NCBI RefSeq assembly: GCF_004769405.1
Contig: NZ_RQES01000010.1
Location: 372,001 to 436,000, forward strand
DNA from: Leptospira selangorensis
Lineage (GTDB): Bacteria > Spirochaetota > Leptospiria > Leptospirales > Leptospiraceae
Direction of reading: 5' to 3'
Length of the DNA: 64,000 nucleotides
Of the stretch, positions 17,483 to 28,170 are shown piece by piece (the first letter of the stretch is position 1; every line of letters starts with the position of its first letter). Below the pieces are notes generated by a model that was not told the origin of the DNA, did not search any database, and worked only from the letters and a program-made list of their open reading frames with translations. A program made the translations under genes and the position numbers.

Positions 17483-18802
17483 TCAACCGATTGCAGCCAA
17501 GATCCGAGCGGAAACTTTACCTTCTTTATCGGTAACATCCGGGATATATTCCCCGATCTCTACGGTTAAGAATTGCCCTGGACTTAGGCTTTTTAGATCA
17601 TTTTCAGGGATAACTGCTTTTAGATAATTATCGGTTACTGCAACCCCACCCCTTTCCAAAACAGCCTCCCTCTTTTTAGAGAACTGGCTTTCTGCATATT
17701 TGCGATGCAATCTTTGGGAAAGATCCATAAGAGAATGAACTCTTTCCTTTTTGGTTTCTTTGGAAACCGTTTCAGGAAATTGTTCCGCAGAGGTATTTTT
17801 CCGAACAGAAAAAGGAAAGGCATGTATTTTAGAAAAACCTAATTCGTCCAGGATAGAAACAGAATCTCCAAAATCAGCTTCAGTTTCCCCAGGGAAACCT
17901 ACGATTACATCTGTTCCTAAAAATAAATCCGGAACTTTTGATTTAGCAAGTTCTATCCTTTTACGGAAGGTTTCAGGAGTATAACTGCGTTTCATTCTTT
18001 TTAGGATCTCTTTACTTCCACTTTGTAAAGGAACATGTAAGAATGGAGTAAATCTAGGATGAGTAAGAAGTTCAGCAAGTTCCACACCCACATCAGGCGG
18101 TTCGATGGAAGAAAGTCTAAGTCTGGAATATTCTAACTTATTCAAGATGGCTTCGAGCATTTTAGGAAATGCCTTTCTGCCTTCTGCATCTCTATACCAG
18201 CCCAAGTTCACACCTGTAAGTATGATCTCTCCCACTCCATTATCCTGTAAGAAGGAAACCTGATCTAGTACGTCTTTCCAATTTCTGGAAACACCCTTGC
18301 CTCTTGCTTGAGGAATTTTACAATAAGAACATTGGCGATCACAACCGTCTTGGATCTTAAGATAAGCTCTGGTATGTCCATTCGGTAAAACATCAGAATA
18401 TGCAAATCTGTCTGAAACTGTTTGGATATGAGAAGAATCTGCGCCTTCTTTTTCTAGGATCAACCTAGGCAGATCGGATTTGTTTTCATTGCCAATCACT
18501 CCTGCAATGCCGGGGATAGATTCTATTGATTCTTTATCTGTCTGTGCGTAACATCCGGTTACCCAGACTTGAGCACCAGGATATCTTTTAATCGCGTTTC
18601 GAATAATATTACGATTTCTTGAATCTGCTTTATTGGTGACCGTACATGTATTGACTACGACCACATCCGGAATATCTTCTCCCGCGGCCACAGAATATCC
18701 GTGTTTACTCAAAGAAGAGAATAAACCATCCGACTCAAAAAAATTGAGCCTACAACCTAAGGTATGGAATAATACCTTTTTTTCACCCGGCGGAAAGGGC
18801 AT
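17483..18802 (-). CDS. mtaB: tRNA N6-threonylcarbamoyladenosine (t6A37) methylthiotransferase
   Basis: 439 residues. A UPF0004 N-terminal domain carries three cluster cysteines (Cys17 in HTLGCRLN, Cys53 in VNTCTVT, Cys84 in VTGCYAQ). The radical-SAM CxxxCxxC is at Cys154-Cys158-Cys161 (GCDRQCSYC), and a TRAM-like C-terminus follows. The sequence [13 protein letters not shown] and [24 protein letters not shown] fit MtaB rather than MiaB or RimO. It adds the methylthio group to t6A37 in tRNAs reading ANN codons. AAGGA lies 3-4 bases before the ATG, inside the end of the upstream TPR gene, and the two genes overlap by 20 bases. Confidence 0.93.
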   Translation of the reverse strand: MPFPPGEKKVLFHTLGCRLNFFESDGLFSSLSKHGYSVAAGEDIPDVVVVNTCTVTNKADSRNRNIIRNAIKRYPGAQVWVTGCYAQTDKESIESIPGIAGVIGNENKSDLPRLILEKEGADSSHIQTVSDRFAYSDVLPNGHTRAYLKIQDGCDRQCSYCKIPQARGKGVSRNWKDVLDQVSFLQDNGVGEIILTGVNLGWYRDAEGRKAFPKMLEAILNKLEYSRLRLSSIEPPDVGVELAELLTHPRFTPFLHVPLQSGSKEILKRMKRSYTPETFRKRIELAKSKVPDLFLGTDVIVGFPGETEADFGDSVSILDELGFSKIHAFPFSVRKNTSAEQFPETVSKETKKERVHSLMDLSQRLHRKYAESQFSKKREAVLERGGVAVTDNYLKAVIPENDLKSLSPGQFLTVEIGEYIPDVTDKEGKVSARILAAIG

Positions 18803-19571
18803 TGATCCTTGCCTCTATTCTTCTAATATTACCTTTTATTTTTTCATCGTCAGGTTTTAACTTAAGTGCGGATTCCAATTGTTCTTTAGCATTTCTTAAT
18901 TGTTCGAGGGCCTTTTTGATATTCCCTCTTTTTGCTTCTTGGTTTCCTGCTTTTTCGTAAACTAATCCTAGGTTGTTCAATACGTTCGGATTATTAGGAA
19001 CTAAAGATTGAGCCCATTTCAAACTGACTTCCGCTTTTTCGGCACTCCCTAAATAGAAGTAAACTTGAGCTTCTAAAACTAAAGGACGGTAATCGTTTCC
19101 ATCTTCTGCTTTTAGTTTTTCTATAATGTATAATGCTTCTCTAGCTTTATTATTATATAATAGAGTAGTCGCGTATAATAATCTTACTTCTCTATTCTTA
19201 GGATTAGTTTGGTAAGAATTATAAATGATCTCTAATGCGTCGGAATTCCTACCTGCTTGGATCAGATATCTGGCAAAATCCACACTTACAGCAGGGTCTC
19301 CAGGTTTTAGTTTTAATGCTTCGGACCAATGAGTAGCAGCGGATTTATTTCTTCCTGCATTATAATGACAGAACGCCGCTAGGTAATGAGTATCGTAAGA
19401 TCTTTTTCCTTGTTCGTGAAGCACACGAATGATCTCTAAGGCTTTTTCTGAATTTCCTTTTTGGAATTCTGCTAATGCTGTTTGGTAATCCGGTTCGCTC
19501 TGAGCGAAAGTATTCCCCGCCGAAAAAACAAATAGTATCAGTGAAAGTAGGAGTATTTTTCCTTTGTGCAT
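18783..19571 (-). CDS. Exported TPR protein
   Basis: 262 residues beginning with a signal peptide ([24 protein letters not shown]); a longer frame from 19640 would hide it. Six or so TPR repeats follow: [124 protein letters not shown]. It overlaps mtaB by 20 bases, so both are probably transcribed together, but no functional link is evident. Confidence 0.8.
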   Translation of the reverse strand: MHKGKILLLSLILFVFSAGNTFAQSEPDYQTALAEFQKGNSEKALEIIRVLHEQGKRSYDTHYLAAFCHYNAGRNKSAATHWSEALKLKPGDPAVSVDFARYLIQAGRNSDALEIIYNSYQTNPKNREVRLLYATTLLYNNKAREALYIIEKLKAEDGNDYRPLVLEAQVYFYLGSAEKAEVSLKWAQSLVPNNPNVLNNLGLVYEKAGNQEAKRGNIKKALEQLRNAKEQLESALKLKPDDEKIKGNIRRIEARINALSAG

Positions 19572-19603
19572 CTTTTGGTCACTTTTTATTGGCGGGAAAA
19601 ATT

Positions 19604-20029
19604 TTAGGTGGGGACCCCCATTGATTTTGTATTTAGACAATCAATTAAGGAATGAAATGGCTCCACCGGGTCGATGAAAACGATTATACTCGGATATCGT
19701 ATAGAAAGGAAATGTTCTATTCTTTCCTCAGAAACGATCTGAAAATCCCCGGTTTCCAAAACAGGTAAACCGTCCAAGTTTCTGTAGATCTCGTATTCCT
19801 CTTGATCGAGGAAATCAGTCAACAGCATATAACCGGATCCGAAGTAGACCCCGCCTTGGAAGTAGTATTTGTAGAGGACGCGTACCTCGGGAAGAAATAA
19901 ATCAGGCTGGAAAACACATAGGGAAATTTTTTCGATCCCTGCTACGGTTCTGATCTTACGTAGATGGAACCATACCTTACGGACCAGAAGGTAAAGGAGC
20001 ACAAATATAATGGGAATCAGGTACGGCAT
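19604..20029 (-). CDS. Hypothetical single-TM protein
   Basis: 141 residues with an N-terminal transmembrane segment ([21 protein letters not shown]) followed by a mixed alpha/beta cytoplasmic part with no known motif. GAGGG lies 4 bases before the ATG. It starts about 40 bases beyond the clpC terminator and ends 32 bases before the TPR gene, so it may head the TPR-mtaB unit. I do not recognise a family. Confidence 0.65.
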   Translation of the reverse strand: MPYLIPIIFVLLYLLVRKVWFHLRKIRTVAGIEKISLCVFQPDLFLPEVRVLYKYYFQGGVYFGSGYMLLTDFLDQEEYEIYRNLDGLPVLETGDFQIVSEERIEHFLSIRYPSIIVFIDPVEPFHSLIDCLNTKSMGVPT

Positions 20030-20067
20030 AGACCCTCTCCAATAAAGTCTCCCTTTTTAGATCAAAA

Positions 20068-20094
20068 GCCCCCTTTCCGTTTCCGTGAGGGGGC
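20068..20094 (-). terminator. Intrinsic terminator of clpC
   Basis: A 7-bp G/C-rich stem (GCCCCCT at 20068-20074, AGGGGGC at 20088-20094) is followed on the minus strand by TTTT. It lies 10 bases past the clpC stop. Confidence 0.78.
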
Positions 20095-20103
20095 AAAGAT
20101 CTC

Positions 20104-22644
20104 TTACACTAGCGCAGGTTCTTCGGAACGCTCCGGATTGTTCGGAGAACTTCCTCCGTCTGAACCTTGATCTGCAGGTTTATAATCTGTCCAAACTTCT
20201 TCTAAGAAGTCCAGTTTACCTTCTTTGAAAGCAACTGTGATCTTAGTAGGCTCTTTGTAAGCGCCTTTCAAAGTTTGAACTGCCATATAATCTTCTAACT
20301 CGCGTTGGAATACTCTGCGTAATGGACGTGCTCCGAACTTCTCGTCGTAACCGATATCCATGAAGTGATCCTTTGCTTCTTGAGTAAGGTCGATCTTGAT
20401 CTTCTTATCCAATAATCTCTTATTGGTATCTCTGATCATGATATCCATAATCGCCATAAGTTCTTCTTTTCTGAGAGGTTTGAAGTAAACAACCTCATCC
20501 ACCCTGTTCAAGAACTCTGGGTTGAAATGTTTTTTCAACTGCTCACGAGCCTGGTCTGACTTGTATTTGTCGGTCTCTCCAGAACGATCTTCGAATCCTA
20601 AACGAACTGTGCTGGAAATTTCCTTAGCACCGATATTAGAAGTCATGATAATGATCGCGTCTCTGAAGTTTACCTTACGTCCTTTAGTGTCAGTCAGGTT
20701 ACCTTCTTCCATTACTTGGAGAAGAACGTTGAATATATCATGGTGAGCTTTTTCGATCTCATCCAACAGAATGATTGAGTACGGTTTTTTACGAACGAAC
20801 TCAGTCAATTGTCCGCCATCATCGTAACCAACATAACCTGGAGGTGCTCCGATCAATCTACTGACCGCATGTGGTTCCATATATTCGGACATATCCACAC
20901 GAAGCATAGCATCTTGGTCTCCGAATAAGAACTCAGCCAATGCTTTAGCAAGCTCGGTTTTACCCACACCTGTCGGCCCAAGGAAGATGAAAGATCCTGT
21001 AGGTCTACGTTCTGCTTTGAACCCGGTTCTTGCTCTACGAACGGATTTTGCAATCTTCTCGATCGCTTCGTCCTGCCCGACAACTCTTAGTTTAAGTTCT
21101 TCTTCCAAACGAAGTAGTCTTGCGGACTCGTTTTCTTCCATTCTTTGTAATGGAATTCCGGTCCACTGAGAAACCACGGAAAGAATATCGTCTTCGTCGA
21201 TAGAAACTGCGAAATCATCCAGTTTCTCCTGCCAAGATCTGATCTTTTCTTCCAGAACTTGTTTCTTACGATTTACTTCGTCGCGAACTCCGGCAGCTTT
21301 TTCATACTCTTGAGAACGAACCAGATCTTCTTTCTTTTGAGAAAGTGATTTGATCTCTTCTTCCAAGTCTTTTACTGCTTGAGGGCGAGCACAATTTGCA
21401 AGTCTTGCTTTTGCGCCCGCTTCGTCGATGATGTCGATCGCCTTGTCAGGTAGATATCTATCATTGATATATCTATGTGATAACTTAACTGATTGTTCCA
21501 AAGCACGATCCGAATAACGCACCTTGTGGTGAGCTTCGTATGCTTTTTTCAATCCTGTAAGGATTTGGATAGCATCGTCTACGGAAGGTTCCGCAACTTT
21601 TACTACTTGGAACCTTCTTTCCAATGCGGAATCACGCTCGATATACTTGCGGTATTCTGTGCTGGTAGTAGCTCCGATACATTGCAATTCCCCTCTTGCA
21701 AGTGCAGGTTTCAGGATATTTGCGGCGTCTACCGCTCCTTCTGCTGCTCCCGCTCCGATCAGAGTATGCAACTCATCGATAAATATGATGATATTATTAG
21801 AAGAAGAAATTTCTTTCATGATCTTCTTCAATCTTTCTTCGAATTCTCCGCGATACTTGGTTCCTGCGATCAGGCTTGCTAGATCCAAGGAAAGTACACG
21901 TTTTTCGAATAGAAGATCCGGAACATTCTTCTCTACGATCGCAAGTGCGAGTCCTTCTACAATTGCTGTTTTACCAACTCCGGACTCTCCAACCAATACT
22001 GGATTGTTCTTGGTTTTACGAGAAAGGATTTGGATCACCCTTTGGATCTCATTAGATCTACCCACAACAGGATCCAGTTTTTTATCTCTGGCTAGTTGAG
22101 TAAGATCTCTTGCGAACTCATCCAAGATAGGAGTTTTAGTTTTTTCAGCGCGAGGAGTTCCAGGTTGAGCGGTTGGCTGGCTGGATACTCCGACTGTGCT
22201 TGTAGGAGGAGCGCCTAAAAGACGTAAGATCTCCCCTTTGATCACATTATAATTCACGCTAAAGGAGTATAACGCTCCACCTGCGATATTATTATTATCT
22301 CTCAATAACGCTAGAAGAATATGTTCAGTTCCAACATAATTGTGTTTAAGACGTTTGGCTTCTTCCTTAGAGAGTTCGATAATTTTTTGGTATCGATCCT
22401 GTCCTTGGGCCATGTCCATCAACAATGTGCCGGAGTTCTCCCTGGTCCTGCGCTCTACTTCTTTACGAAGTTCGTTCAGGTTGATGTTCAGGTTATTCAG
22501 TATTTTTATCGCGACCGAATCTTCTTCCTTTAACAATCCTAATAAGATATGTTCAGGGCCGATAAATTCGCTACCAAGACGTTTTGCTTCGTCTTGCGCG
22601 ATCTCGTTGATTACTCGTTTTGCTCTTTTAGTAAATTCCAACAT
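20104..22644 (-). CDS. clpC: ClpC-type AAA+ unfoldase, ATP-binding subunit of Clp protease
   Basis: 846 residues from ATG 22644 (the frame extends to 22704 without a better start; GGAAGGG lies about 11 bases upstream). Domains in order: two Clp-N repeats (about 1-150), AAA-1 with Walker A GESGVGKT, a UVR-like coiled segment ([32 protein letters not shown]) in the ClpC-specific middle domain, AAA-2 with Walker [10 protein letters not shown] and Walker [11 protein letters not shown], and a C-terminal D2-small domain. The middle domain and length fit ClpC rather than ClpA or ClpB. It feeds substrates to ClpP. In this window it follows an McsA/McsB-like fusion by 114 bases. Confidence 0.95.
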   Translation of the reverse strand: MLEFTKRAKRVINEIAQDEAKRLGSEFIGPEHILLGLLKEEDSVAIKILNNLNINLNELRKEVERRTRENSGTLLMDMAQGQDRYQKIIELSKEEAKRLKHNYVGTEHILLALLRDNNNIAGGALYSFSVNYNVIKGEILRLLGAPPTSTVGVSSQPTAQPGTPRAEKTKTPILDEFARDLTQLARDKKLDPVVGRSNEIQRVIQILSRKTKNNPVLVGESGVGKTAIVEGLALAIVEKNVPDLLFEKRVLSLDLASLIAGTKYRGEFEERLKKIMKEISSSNNIIIFIDELHTLIGAGAAEGAVDAANILKPALARGELQCIGATTSTEYRKYIERDSALERRFQVVKVAEPSVDDAIQILTGLKKAYEAHHKVRYSDRALEQSVKLSHRYINDRYLPDKAIDIIDEAGAKARLANCARPQAVKDLEEEIKSLSQKKEDLVRSQEYEKAAGVRDEVNRKKQVLEEKIRSWQEKLDDFAVSIDEDDILSVVSQWTGIPLQRMEENESARLLRLEEELKLRVVGQDEAIEKIAKSVRRARTGFKAERRPTGSFIFLGPTGVGKTELAKALAEFLFGDQDAMLRVDMSEYMEPHAVSRLIGAPPGYVGYDDGGQLTEFVRKKPYSIILLDEIEKAHHDIFNVLLQVMEEGNLTDTKGRKVNFRDAIIIMTSNIGAKEISSTVRLGFEDRSGETDKYKSDQAREQLKKHFNPEFLNRVDEVVYFKPLRKEELMAIMDIMIRDTNKRLLDKKIKIDLTQEAKDHFMDIGYDEKFGARPLRRVFQRELEDYMAVQTLKGAYKEPTKITVAFKEGKLDFLEEVWTDYKPADQGSDGGSSPNNPERSEEPALV

Positions 22645-22758
22645 AATTGCACGCCCTTCCTGATGGGTTCTGTAGGTTAGACTGTATTCGCATCCAATTT
22701 CCAACTGGGAGCCGGAATCTCCCTTAAAGAATATATCGGACTAGTTAACCAAAAAGGA

Positions 22759-23583
22759 TTACGGGGCAAATGAGGCTTTTGTCCCTTCTTTTCCGCTTAT
22801 TACCAGTAAGGCTAAATACGAAACCAAATTGAAAAAGGAATTTTTTCTATTTGGGCCGAAATTTTTTCGGAAAAAGACCAATCTGCCCTTCAATTCTTCC
22901 CGATAGAAGCCCCAGTCTGTAGGCAGCCTGAAATCCCTTAACTCTCCCGAGTCCGCAAGTCTCGCCGGAATAGAAACAGAAAGTTTGTCTCCAAAACCGG
23001 AATTGGTAGGACAGGAATTGATGAATCCGATCCCTTTTTGAAAATCAAACTTATCTTCCGCCTCGAATTTTGTCAAAAAATCGGATTTTAGGACAGAGTT
23101 TAACTCAAGTAGGGAATCAGTCACATATTCCCAACGAATATGATCCTCGTCTCCCATTACCAATGTCCCTGAATTCCAGGGAATTCTTTGCTTTAATTCT
23201 AGGATCGGATTTTTTTTTCCAGAATTTAGATCTTCGGCCTGGGAATCATTCTCTTCTAAAAACGAATTTAGGAACTGGTCCGTCTTCTCTGTCCGTTTGG
23301 CATAGGTGGAATTTTTCGGATTTCTAGCAATGCGGAACCTATAGGTGAACGGCAAACGGTGAGAATCTAAATAGGACAAACCTTCTTCCCAATTTGTTTT
23401 TTTGAATTTTTCCCAAGTATCAATCGCAGGAAAATTCGAAGGAGGTTCCCAGTCGGAAGGCGCTTGGATCGGAATAAATTTGGTATATTCTTCGCCCAAA
23501 AATTGGATGCAATGAGCGCATCCTATCTTTCCCCGATTTTTCCAGTCGAGAAGGGATAAGCCGCAATAAATACAGCCATCCAT
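22759..23583 (-). CDS. McsA/McsB-like fusion: zinc-finger plus degenerate arginine-kinase-like domain
   Basis: 274 residues. Residues 1-30 carry two CxxC pairs (C4, C7 and C22, C25) in the arrangement seen at the N-terminus of McsA (CIYCGL, then RGKIGCAHC). Residues 78-274 align by motif with the phosphagen-kinase fold of McsB: RFRIARNPKN (82-91), GDEDHIRWE (144-152), INSCPTNSGFGDKLSVSIPA (188-207). The protein ends about 70-100 residues short of full McsB, and the last catalytic loop is poorly conserved. Activity is therefore doubtful. In Firmicutes McsA-McsB arginine kinase marks proteins for ClpC-ClpP and sits beside clpC; here the fused gene lies 114 bases upstream of clpC and 6 bases after lolD. 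Confidence 0.72.
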   Translation of the reverse strand: MDGCIYCGLSLLDWKNRGKIGCAHCIQFLGEEYTKFIPIQAPSDWEPPSNFPAIDTWEKFKKTNWEEGLSYLDSHRLPFTYRFRIARNPKNSTYAKRTEKTDQFLNSFLEENDSQAEDLNSGKKNPILELKQRIPWNSGTLVMGDEDHIRWEYVTDSLLELNSVLKSDFLTKFEAEDKFDFQKGIGFINSCPTNSGFGDKLSVSIPARLADSGELRDFRLPTDWGFYREELKGRLVFFRKNFGPNRKNSFFNLVSYLALLVISGKEGTKASFAP

Positions 23584-23589
23584 AATTGT

Positions 23590-24282
23590 TTATACCGTTT
23601 GTGGGACCACTGCGGGTTTGAGTTTTCCTTGGAAAATCTGGTTTCTTTTATGAGCAAGCGCAGCCAGTTCCATATCGTGGGTCACTAGTATTAGACTGAA
23701 TTTTAGATCTTTTTGTAGTTCTTGGATCAGGTTCATTAGATTTCTGGAATTTTCTCTGTCCAGGTTCCCTGTTGGTTCATCCGCAAGTATGAGTTTTTTC
23801 CCGGCTACCAAAGCTCTTGCCACACCTACTCTTGCGCTTTCTCCTCCGGATAGTTGAGAAGGATGAGAATGTATCCTTTCTTTCAGTCCAACTTTCTCCA
23901 GCATGGAGATTGCTTCCTTCTCCGCTTTAAAAGTAGAATAACCTTTGATCAAAAGTGGAATGCTCACATTCTCCAGAGCGGAAAAATCCGGAAGAAGAAG
24001 ATGGTGCTGGAAGATAAATGCGATTTTTTCCGCGCGGAAACTTTCTTTTCCTTTCTCATCCAAATTGTTTAGATTGATTCCGCAAATTTCGATCTCGCCG
24101 GAATCGAAACTATCCATCGCACCTAAAATATTGAGAAGAGTGGATTTTCCGATCCCGGATTTTCCTTCGATGGAAAAAATTTCACCTTCTTCCACATCCA
24201 TATCCAATCCATCTAGTACGGAAAATTCCTTTTCTAGGATATGATACTTTTTAACCAGATTTCTGATCTTAATAATGCTCAC
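23590..24282 (-). CDS. lolD: Lipoprotein-releasing ABC transporter ATP-binding protein
   Basis: 230 residues. Walker A is at residues 40-48 (GKSGIGKST), the signature [15 protein letters not shown] near residue 143, Walker B is [13 protein letters not shown] and the switch His is in ILVTHDM. The pattern matches LolD/MacB-type ATPases. The start is GTG at 24282 with AAGGA about 9 bases upstream inside the permease gene. Only one base lies between the permease stop and this start. It powers extraction of lipoproteins from the inner membrane. Confidence 0.9.
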   Translation of the reverse strand: MSIIKIRNLVKKYHILEKEFSVLDGLDMDVEEGEIFSIEGKSGIGKSTLLNILGAMDSFDSGEIEICGINLNNLDEKGKESFRAEKIAFIFQHHLLLPDFSALENVSIPLLIKGYSTFKAEKEAISMLEKVGLKERIHSHPSQLSGGESARVGVARALVAGKKLILADEPTGNLDRENSRNLMNLIQELQKDLKFSLILVTHDMELAALAHKRNQIFQGKLKPAVVPQTV

Positions 24283-24283
24283 G

Positions 24284-25657
24284 TTAGTCGTTCCTTATGG
24301 TATCGACAGGATTCAAACTTGCTGCCCATCTTGCTGGGAAATATCCTGCAATCCCGGAAAGTATCGTAGCTGCGGTAGTTACCATAAAAATAAAAGGTAT
24401 ATTGATATCCACTGGCAGTTTATCAAAATAATAAATTCGTTTCGGAACTAACTCCACAGGCGTCCAATCTGAACCGGTGAAAGAAGGTCCCAAAAGATTG
24501 ATGATCTCTTCGATGTAGCCTATAATAGTGTCGAGTGAGTTTGCTAAGAATACCCCTCCGACTCCACCAGTCAAAGAAGCTAAGATCCCTACAAGCATCG
24601 CGTTTAATGTAAAGATGAGAAGAATATCGGAAGCAGGAAGTCCAAGAGCTTTTAATACTCCGATAGACTTACGTTTTGCTCTTACTAGAGAATATACGGA
24701 AGCGACCATTCCAAGTGCTGCCAAAATAATAAATAAGAAAACAATAATAGATATGATCGTCTTTTCTAATTGCAGTGCTGCTAAAAGATTTTCTTGCTCT
24801 TCTGCAATCGTTCTAACGGATAAAGAAGAAGCCGCGTCTATTTCTTGTTCAAACTCTAAACTATTGAATAATCTATACAGCTTACGTTTGCTGATCGCAA
24901 GATCATCCAAAGATTTTGCTTTGATCGTGATCTGATTTACGGAATCTTTCATTTTGAAAAATTTCTGAGCAACGGGTAAGGACATATAAACAAAACTGGA
25001 ATCGAACTTATAATTCCCCGTTTTAAAAAATCCCGATACCCTGAAATTTTGAACGCTTACCTCGACACCTTTTCCGAGAGAGAACCTTCCTCCAGGAACC
25101 GCTAAAGTAAGCTGTTTACCCAGACTGAAATTATAAAGGTCTTCCATCTCTTTTCCAAGAATGATATAACTTTCACGGTTCAGATGACCCAACTCTTCTC
25201 GATCATAATGAACTATTCTAGGAAAATTATGAAGTTTATGTTCTATCAATTCATCCACGCTTGGAACAGCGACTGCCTTGATGAGAACCGGATAAAATAC
25301 GTTATATCTTTGTATAAGTCCGTGGCTTTGGATACCACCTTCGACAGAGATAATCCTGTCTTTTAGATCAGGATCGTTTTGTATATATTTGATGATCTTT
25401 TGGTAATCTCGGATCTCTCCGCCATTGGAACTGCTTTCAATTGTAATATGTTCCCCACCCTGCCACAAGGATTCCTTAAGTTGCCTTTGGAATCCGTTAA
25501 AGATAGAAAGTACTACGATTAGAAGGGCAACTCCGACAGCCATAACGATAAACGAAATCCTGGACTTGATCGAAAGCAATCCGGTGACTCTGGATCCTCG
25601 AATATAGCGGGAGGTGAGAAGTAGGATTAGGGGGGATCTATGAAAGAAGAAATTCAT
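24284..25657 (-). CDS. Lipoprotein-releasing ABC transporter permease (LolC/LolE type)
   Basis: 457 residues. Transmembrane segment 1 (about 35-60, [23 protein letters not shown]) is followed by a ~230-residue periplasmic MacB-type domain and three C-terminal transmembrane segments, the normal LolC/LolE topology. The last helix region has the FtsX-like [28 protein letters not shown]. One permease gene only, so it may form a homodimer, as in bacteria with a LolF-type protein. ATG 25657 is preferred to a TTG at 25690, which has no properly spaced ribosome-binding site. It heads the operon with lolD, the McsAB-like gene and probably clpC. Confidence 0.88.
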   Translation of the reverse strand: MNFFFHRSPLILLLTSRYIRGSRVTGLLSIKSRISFIVMAVGVALLIVVLSIFNGFQRQLKESLWQGGEHITIESSSNGGEIRDYQKIIKYIQNDPDLKDRIISVEGGIQSHGLIQRYNVFYPVLIKAVAVPSVDELIEHKLHNFPRIVHYDREELGHLNRESYIILGKEMEDLYNFSLGKQLTLAVPGGRFSLGKGVEVSVQNFRVSGFFKTGNYKFDSSFVYMSLPVAQKFFKMKDSVNQITIKAKSLDDLAISKRKLYRLFNSLEFEQEIDAASSLSVRTIAEEQENLLAALQLEKTIISIIVFLFIILAALGMVASVYSLVRAKRKSIGVLKALGLPASDILLIFTLNAMLVGILASLTGGVGGVFLANSLDTIIGYIEEIINLLGPSFTGSDWTPVELVPKRIYYFDKLPVDINIPFIFMVTTAATILSGIAGYFPARWAASLNPVDTIRND

Positions 25658-25792
25658 CAGTTGGGCGGTTGAAATTAAACAAATCCGCAAATTTCCTTAG
25701 TTTGACAATTATCAGATTCCGATGCAGGATGTCAAAAAAAAGTCGATACCGATTTGGCCTCATAGTAGTATCGGTGTTTCATTCGAAATTTT

Positions 25793-26803
25793 ATGCCATC
25801 CGAACAAGTATATTCCTTATTATTTCAGTCTAGGGACGGGGCTTCCTCTCTTTACATCCTATTTGGGGGAATCGTAGATCCGGTTTCCAGTCGGATCGAT
25901 AGATTCGAAGTAGTTGCCGTAGGAAATAGCGAGTTGATCAATATTCCGTTATCCGGAACCACCTTCAAAGATATCACCAATGTCTGCCAAAAGATCAAAT
26001 ACGAAGGTAAACAACTTAAAAACCTTACCAATAAACTTCAGGAATTATTCTCAAACAGCGGACGCTCCGACGATTTTATGGAGCAGCTCATTCATTATAT
26101 CAATAAACGTGAAGACGATAAAATCAAATATCTGGTCAACCAGATCCAAAACCAAGCGATGGGAAATTCCAAGCCTGATATCAGTCTTTGGTATTCTTTG
26201 ATTGATCGTGATAAGATTGATGAGGCAGGTTCGGGAAAATCTTCCTTTGAGTCTTTGGATTCCGAAGAAGCACAAGAAGATTCCGCACCGGACGAAGCTC
26301 CTATAATTCCTATTGGAGTTCCCACTGGGATAGATGCTTCCATTCCACCAACTGCGGCAAGAGTTCAGTTCAAATTTATTCTTTCTCCTGTTTCCGGAAT
26401 TCCGGTCAACCAACTCAAACCTGGTGATCAAATTGTAGTACAACTCACCGGAAGTGATCCTACTACAATGGGGATCATAGATTCTATGAAACTCAAAACG
26501 GAAGACGGAAGTATTAAACCTATTCCAGCAACGGTTGTCGCCACTGAAAACAAAGGTGTGGAGAACGAAACCATTGTCAAAATCGGCAATGATGTCTTTG
26601 GTAAAATTTACGAAGAGGAAAATTCCATCAAAGTACGTCTTTACACCGGGGAAAAGCCGGTTTCTAAATCTAGCGGTTCAAACACATCTACAGCTTCCAA
26701 CGCTTCTTTAGAAGCGGGAGAATCCAGTCTACTTCTGACTGTGCTCATTGCTTTGGGAGTTGTAGGAATTGGAATGATCGCGATTTTTGTATTCTTACTT
26801 TAA
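25793..26803 (+). CDS. Hypothetical tail-anchored protein
   Basis: 336 residues. Residues 1-125 are mixed with a helical segment (FKDITNVCQKIKYEGKQLKNLTNKLQELF), then an acidic linker (about 150-185), a beta-rich domain (about 190-285) and a single C-terminal transmembrane helix (SLLLTVLIALGVVGIGMIAIFVFLL). The bulk faces the cytoplasm if it is tail-anchored, or the periplasm if not; the sequence does not decide. No family recognised. The region upstream shared with the Lol operon has a 7-bp inverted repeat TTTGACA/TGTCAAA (25701-25736). Confidence 0.68.
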   Translation: MPSEQVYSLLFQSRDGASSLYILFGGIVDPVSSRIDRFEVVAVGNSELINIPLSGTTFKDITNVCQKIKYEGKQLKNLTNKLQELFSNSGRSDDFMEQLIHYINKREDDKIKYLVNQIQNQAMGNSKPDISLWYSLIDRDKIDEAGSGKSSFESLDSEEAQEDSAPDEAPIIPIGVPTGIDASIPPTAARVQFKFILSPVSGIPVNQLKPGDQIVVQLTGSDPTTMGIIDSMKLKTEDGSIKPIPATVVATENKGVENETIVKIGNDVFGKIYEEENSIKVRLYTGEKPVSKSSGSNTSTASNASLEAGESSLLLTVLIALGVVGIGMIAIFVFLL

Positions 26804-26882
26804 ATCAGGTCTTTCTCTCATAACTTTTTGGATGGAGAGAATCCAGCTTAGTAAAATCATAGCCCTATAGACGGATTACGAT

Positions 26883-27929
26883 ATGAAATCTCGCATTAAA
26901 TTGACCATCACTTACATTATCCCTTTCGTTCTTCTATTGGTCAGCGGATTTCAACTTTTCCTACAACCTACGTTTCTGAACACAAACGACACTTCTACTA
27001 TGGAAGCTTTGTTAGATGGAACTGCAAGAGAACCGATCTCCGGGTTTTATTTTCAGGGTGGGGCGATTTCCCAAATGTTTCTTACTGAAAATATCTTAAA
27101 AGAGATAGAAGATCCAAGTCTTCCGAATGATTCCCAACCGGAAGAGATCAAAAATAGATTAGGAAGAGTTCTGCTCGGACAAAGATTGCAGATCTTCTTT
27201 TACGTATTTTTAGCAGTTCTTTCTCTAACTTCTTTTCTTTCTCTTTATTTCAGAGCATTCTTTTACGCGTTCTTAAATAGGATCCTGTACTTTTTCGGTT
27301 TTATTCACGGACTTTTCAGTATGCCGAATATCGCTTTGGCAGGCGCAAGTTCCGGAAGAGCGGAAGATCTTTTTTGGGTAATACCTTCTCTATTCTTAGC
27401 ATTTGCTTGGATTATAGGTATGGTATATCTGATGATCACAATAGGAAAACTTTTCTCTAAAGATGATGCGGATCGTTTTCATTCTCTTAAAAATCTAAGA
27501 GAAGATGAATCAGAATTTAGATCCGAAAGTAACCGGAATAATTCTTTTGCTACTGCACTTCTCCATTTTTTAGGAATTGTAGCATTGGGAACATTGATCG
27601 GAAATATAGTTTATATTCCGCTATTTGTGCTCCAAAAAAATTATTCCGAACCTTTTGGGATCTTAATAGCAGGTGCGGTAATTGCTGTTTCTGCATTTTA
27701 TATCAGAAATTATCTTAAATTCGGAAAAAGTCCCGAGCTAAGCACTTACCAAAATTTGGCTTTGGGGATCAGTTATCTGCAGGTCAGATTTATCAGGATT
27801 GCTTTGATGATCTTGCTAGTCCTGATTTTGGTGATTGTATTTATTCTTTTCTTATTTAATCTACTTACGATCAACTTCGGGATCTTAGAATCCCTGTTTC
27901 CATCCATCGATAGTAGACAAAATCTCTAA
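26883..27929 (+). CDS. Polytopic membrane protein of unknown function
   Basis: 348 residues. About eight hydrophobic segments: near 10-28, 104-124, 130-150, 165-187, 224-247, 257-274, and 300-330. A short extracytoplasmic loop follows the first helix. No transporter signature is visible. It lies 79 bases after the tail-anchored gene. The last 45 bases overlap the convergent gene at 27885-28166. Confidence 0.72.
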   Translation: MKSRIKLTITYIIPFVLLLVSGFQLFLQPTFLNTNDTSTMEALLDGTAREPISGFYFQGGAISQMFLTENILKEIEDPSLPNDSQPEEIKNRLGRVLLGQRLQIFFYVFLAVLSLTSFLSLYFRAFFYAFLNRILYFFGFIHGLFSMPNIALAGASSGRAEDLFWVIPSLFLAFAWIIGMVYLMITIGKLFSKDDADRFHSLKNLREDESEFRSESNRNNSFATALLHFLGIVALGTLIGNIVYIPLFVLQKNYSEPFGILIAGAVIAVSAFYIRNYLKFGKSPELSTYQNLALGISYLQVRFIRIALMILLVLILVIVFILFLFNLLTINFGILESLFPSIDSRQNL

Positions 27930-28166
27930 AGCGTTCTTTCCTAACCAATAACAAAGAACAATATGAGAAAAAGCTAAACCGAAATAGCTTAATCTGTCTA
28001 ATACTCTTCTGAACGCGATAAATATACCTAGATGGGTTATAGCCAAGGAAAGTATAAAACCTTCGCCCGCATAATGATTGAGCGTGAGATAAACACTTAA
28101 GTAGATTGTGATGATAAAAAATCCGTAGGCCGCAAACTTCTCCAGTTTGAGATGCCTAGGATCCAT
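27885..28166 (-). CDS. Small membrane protein
   Basis: 93 residues from ATG 28166, four bases after the stop of the upstream MORN-like lipoprotein gene; the longer frame to 28265 would run deep into that gene. Three transmembrane segments are predicted (about 15-32, 36-52 and 66-82). It overlaps the convergent membrane-protein gene by 45 bases. No family recognised with confidence. It is the last gene of the parA-led operon. Confidence 0.6.
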   Translation of the reverse strand: MDPRHLKLEKFAAYGFFIITIYLSVYLTLNHYAGEGFILSLAITHLGIFIAFRRVLDRLSYFGLAFSHIVLCYWLGKNALEILSTIDGWKQGF

Positions 28167-28170
28167 TAAA

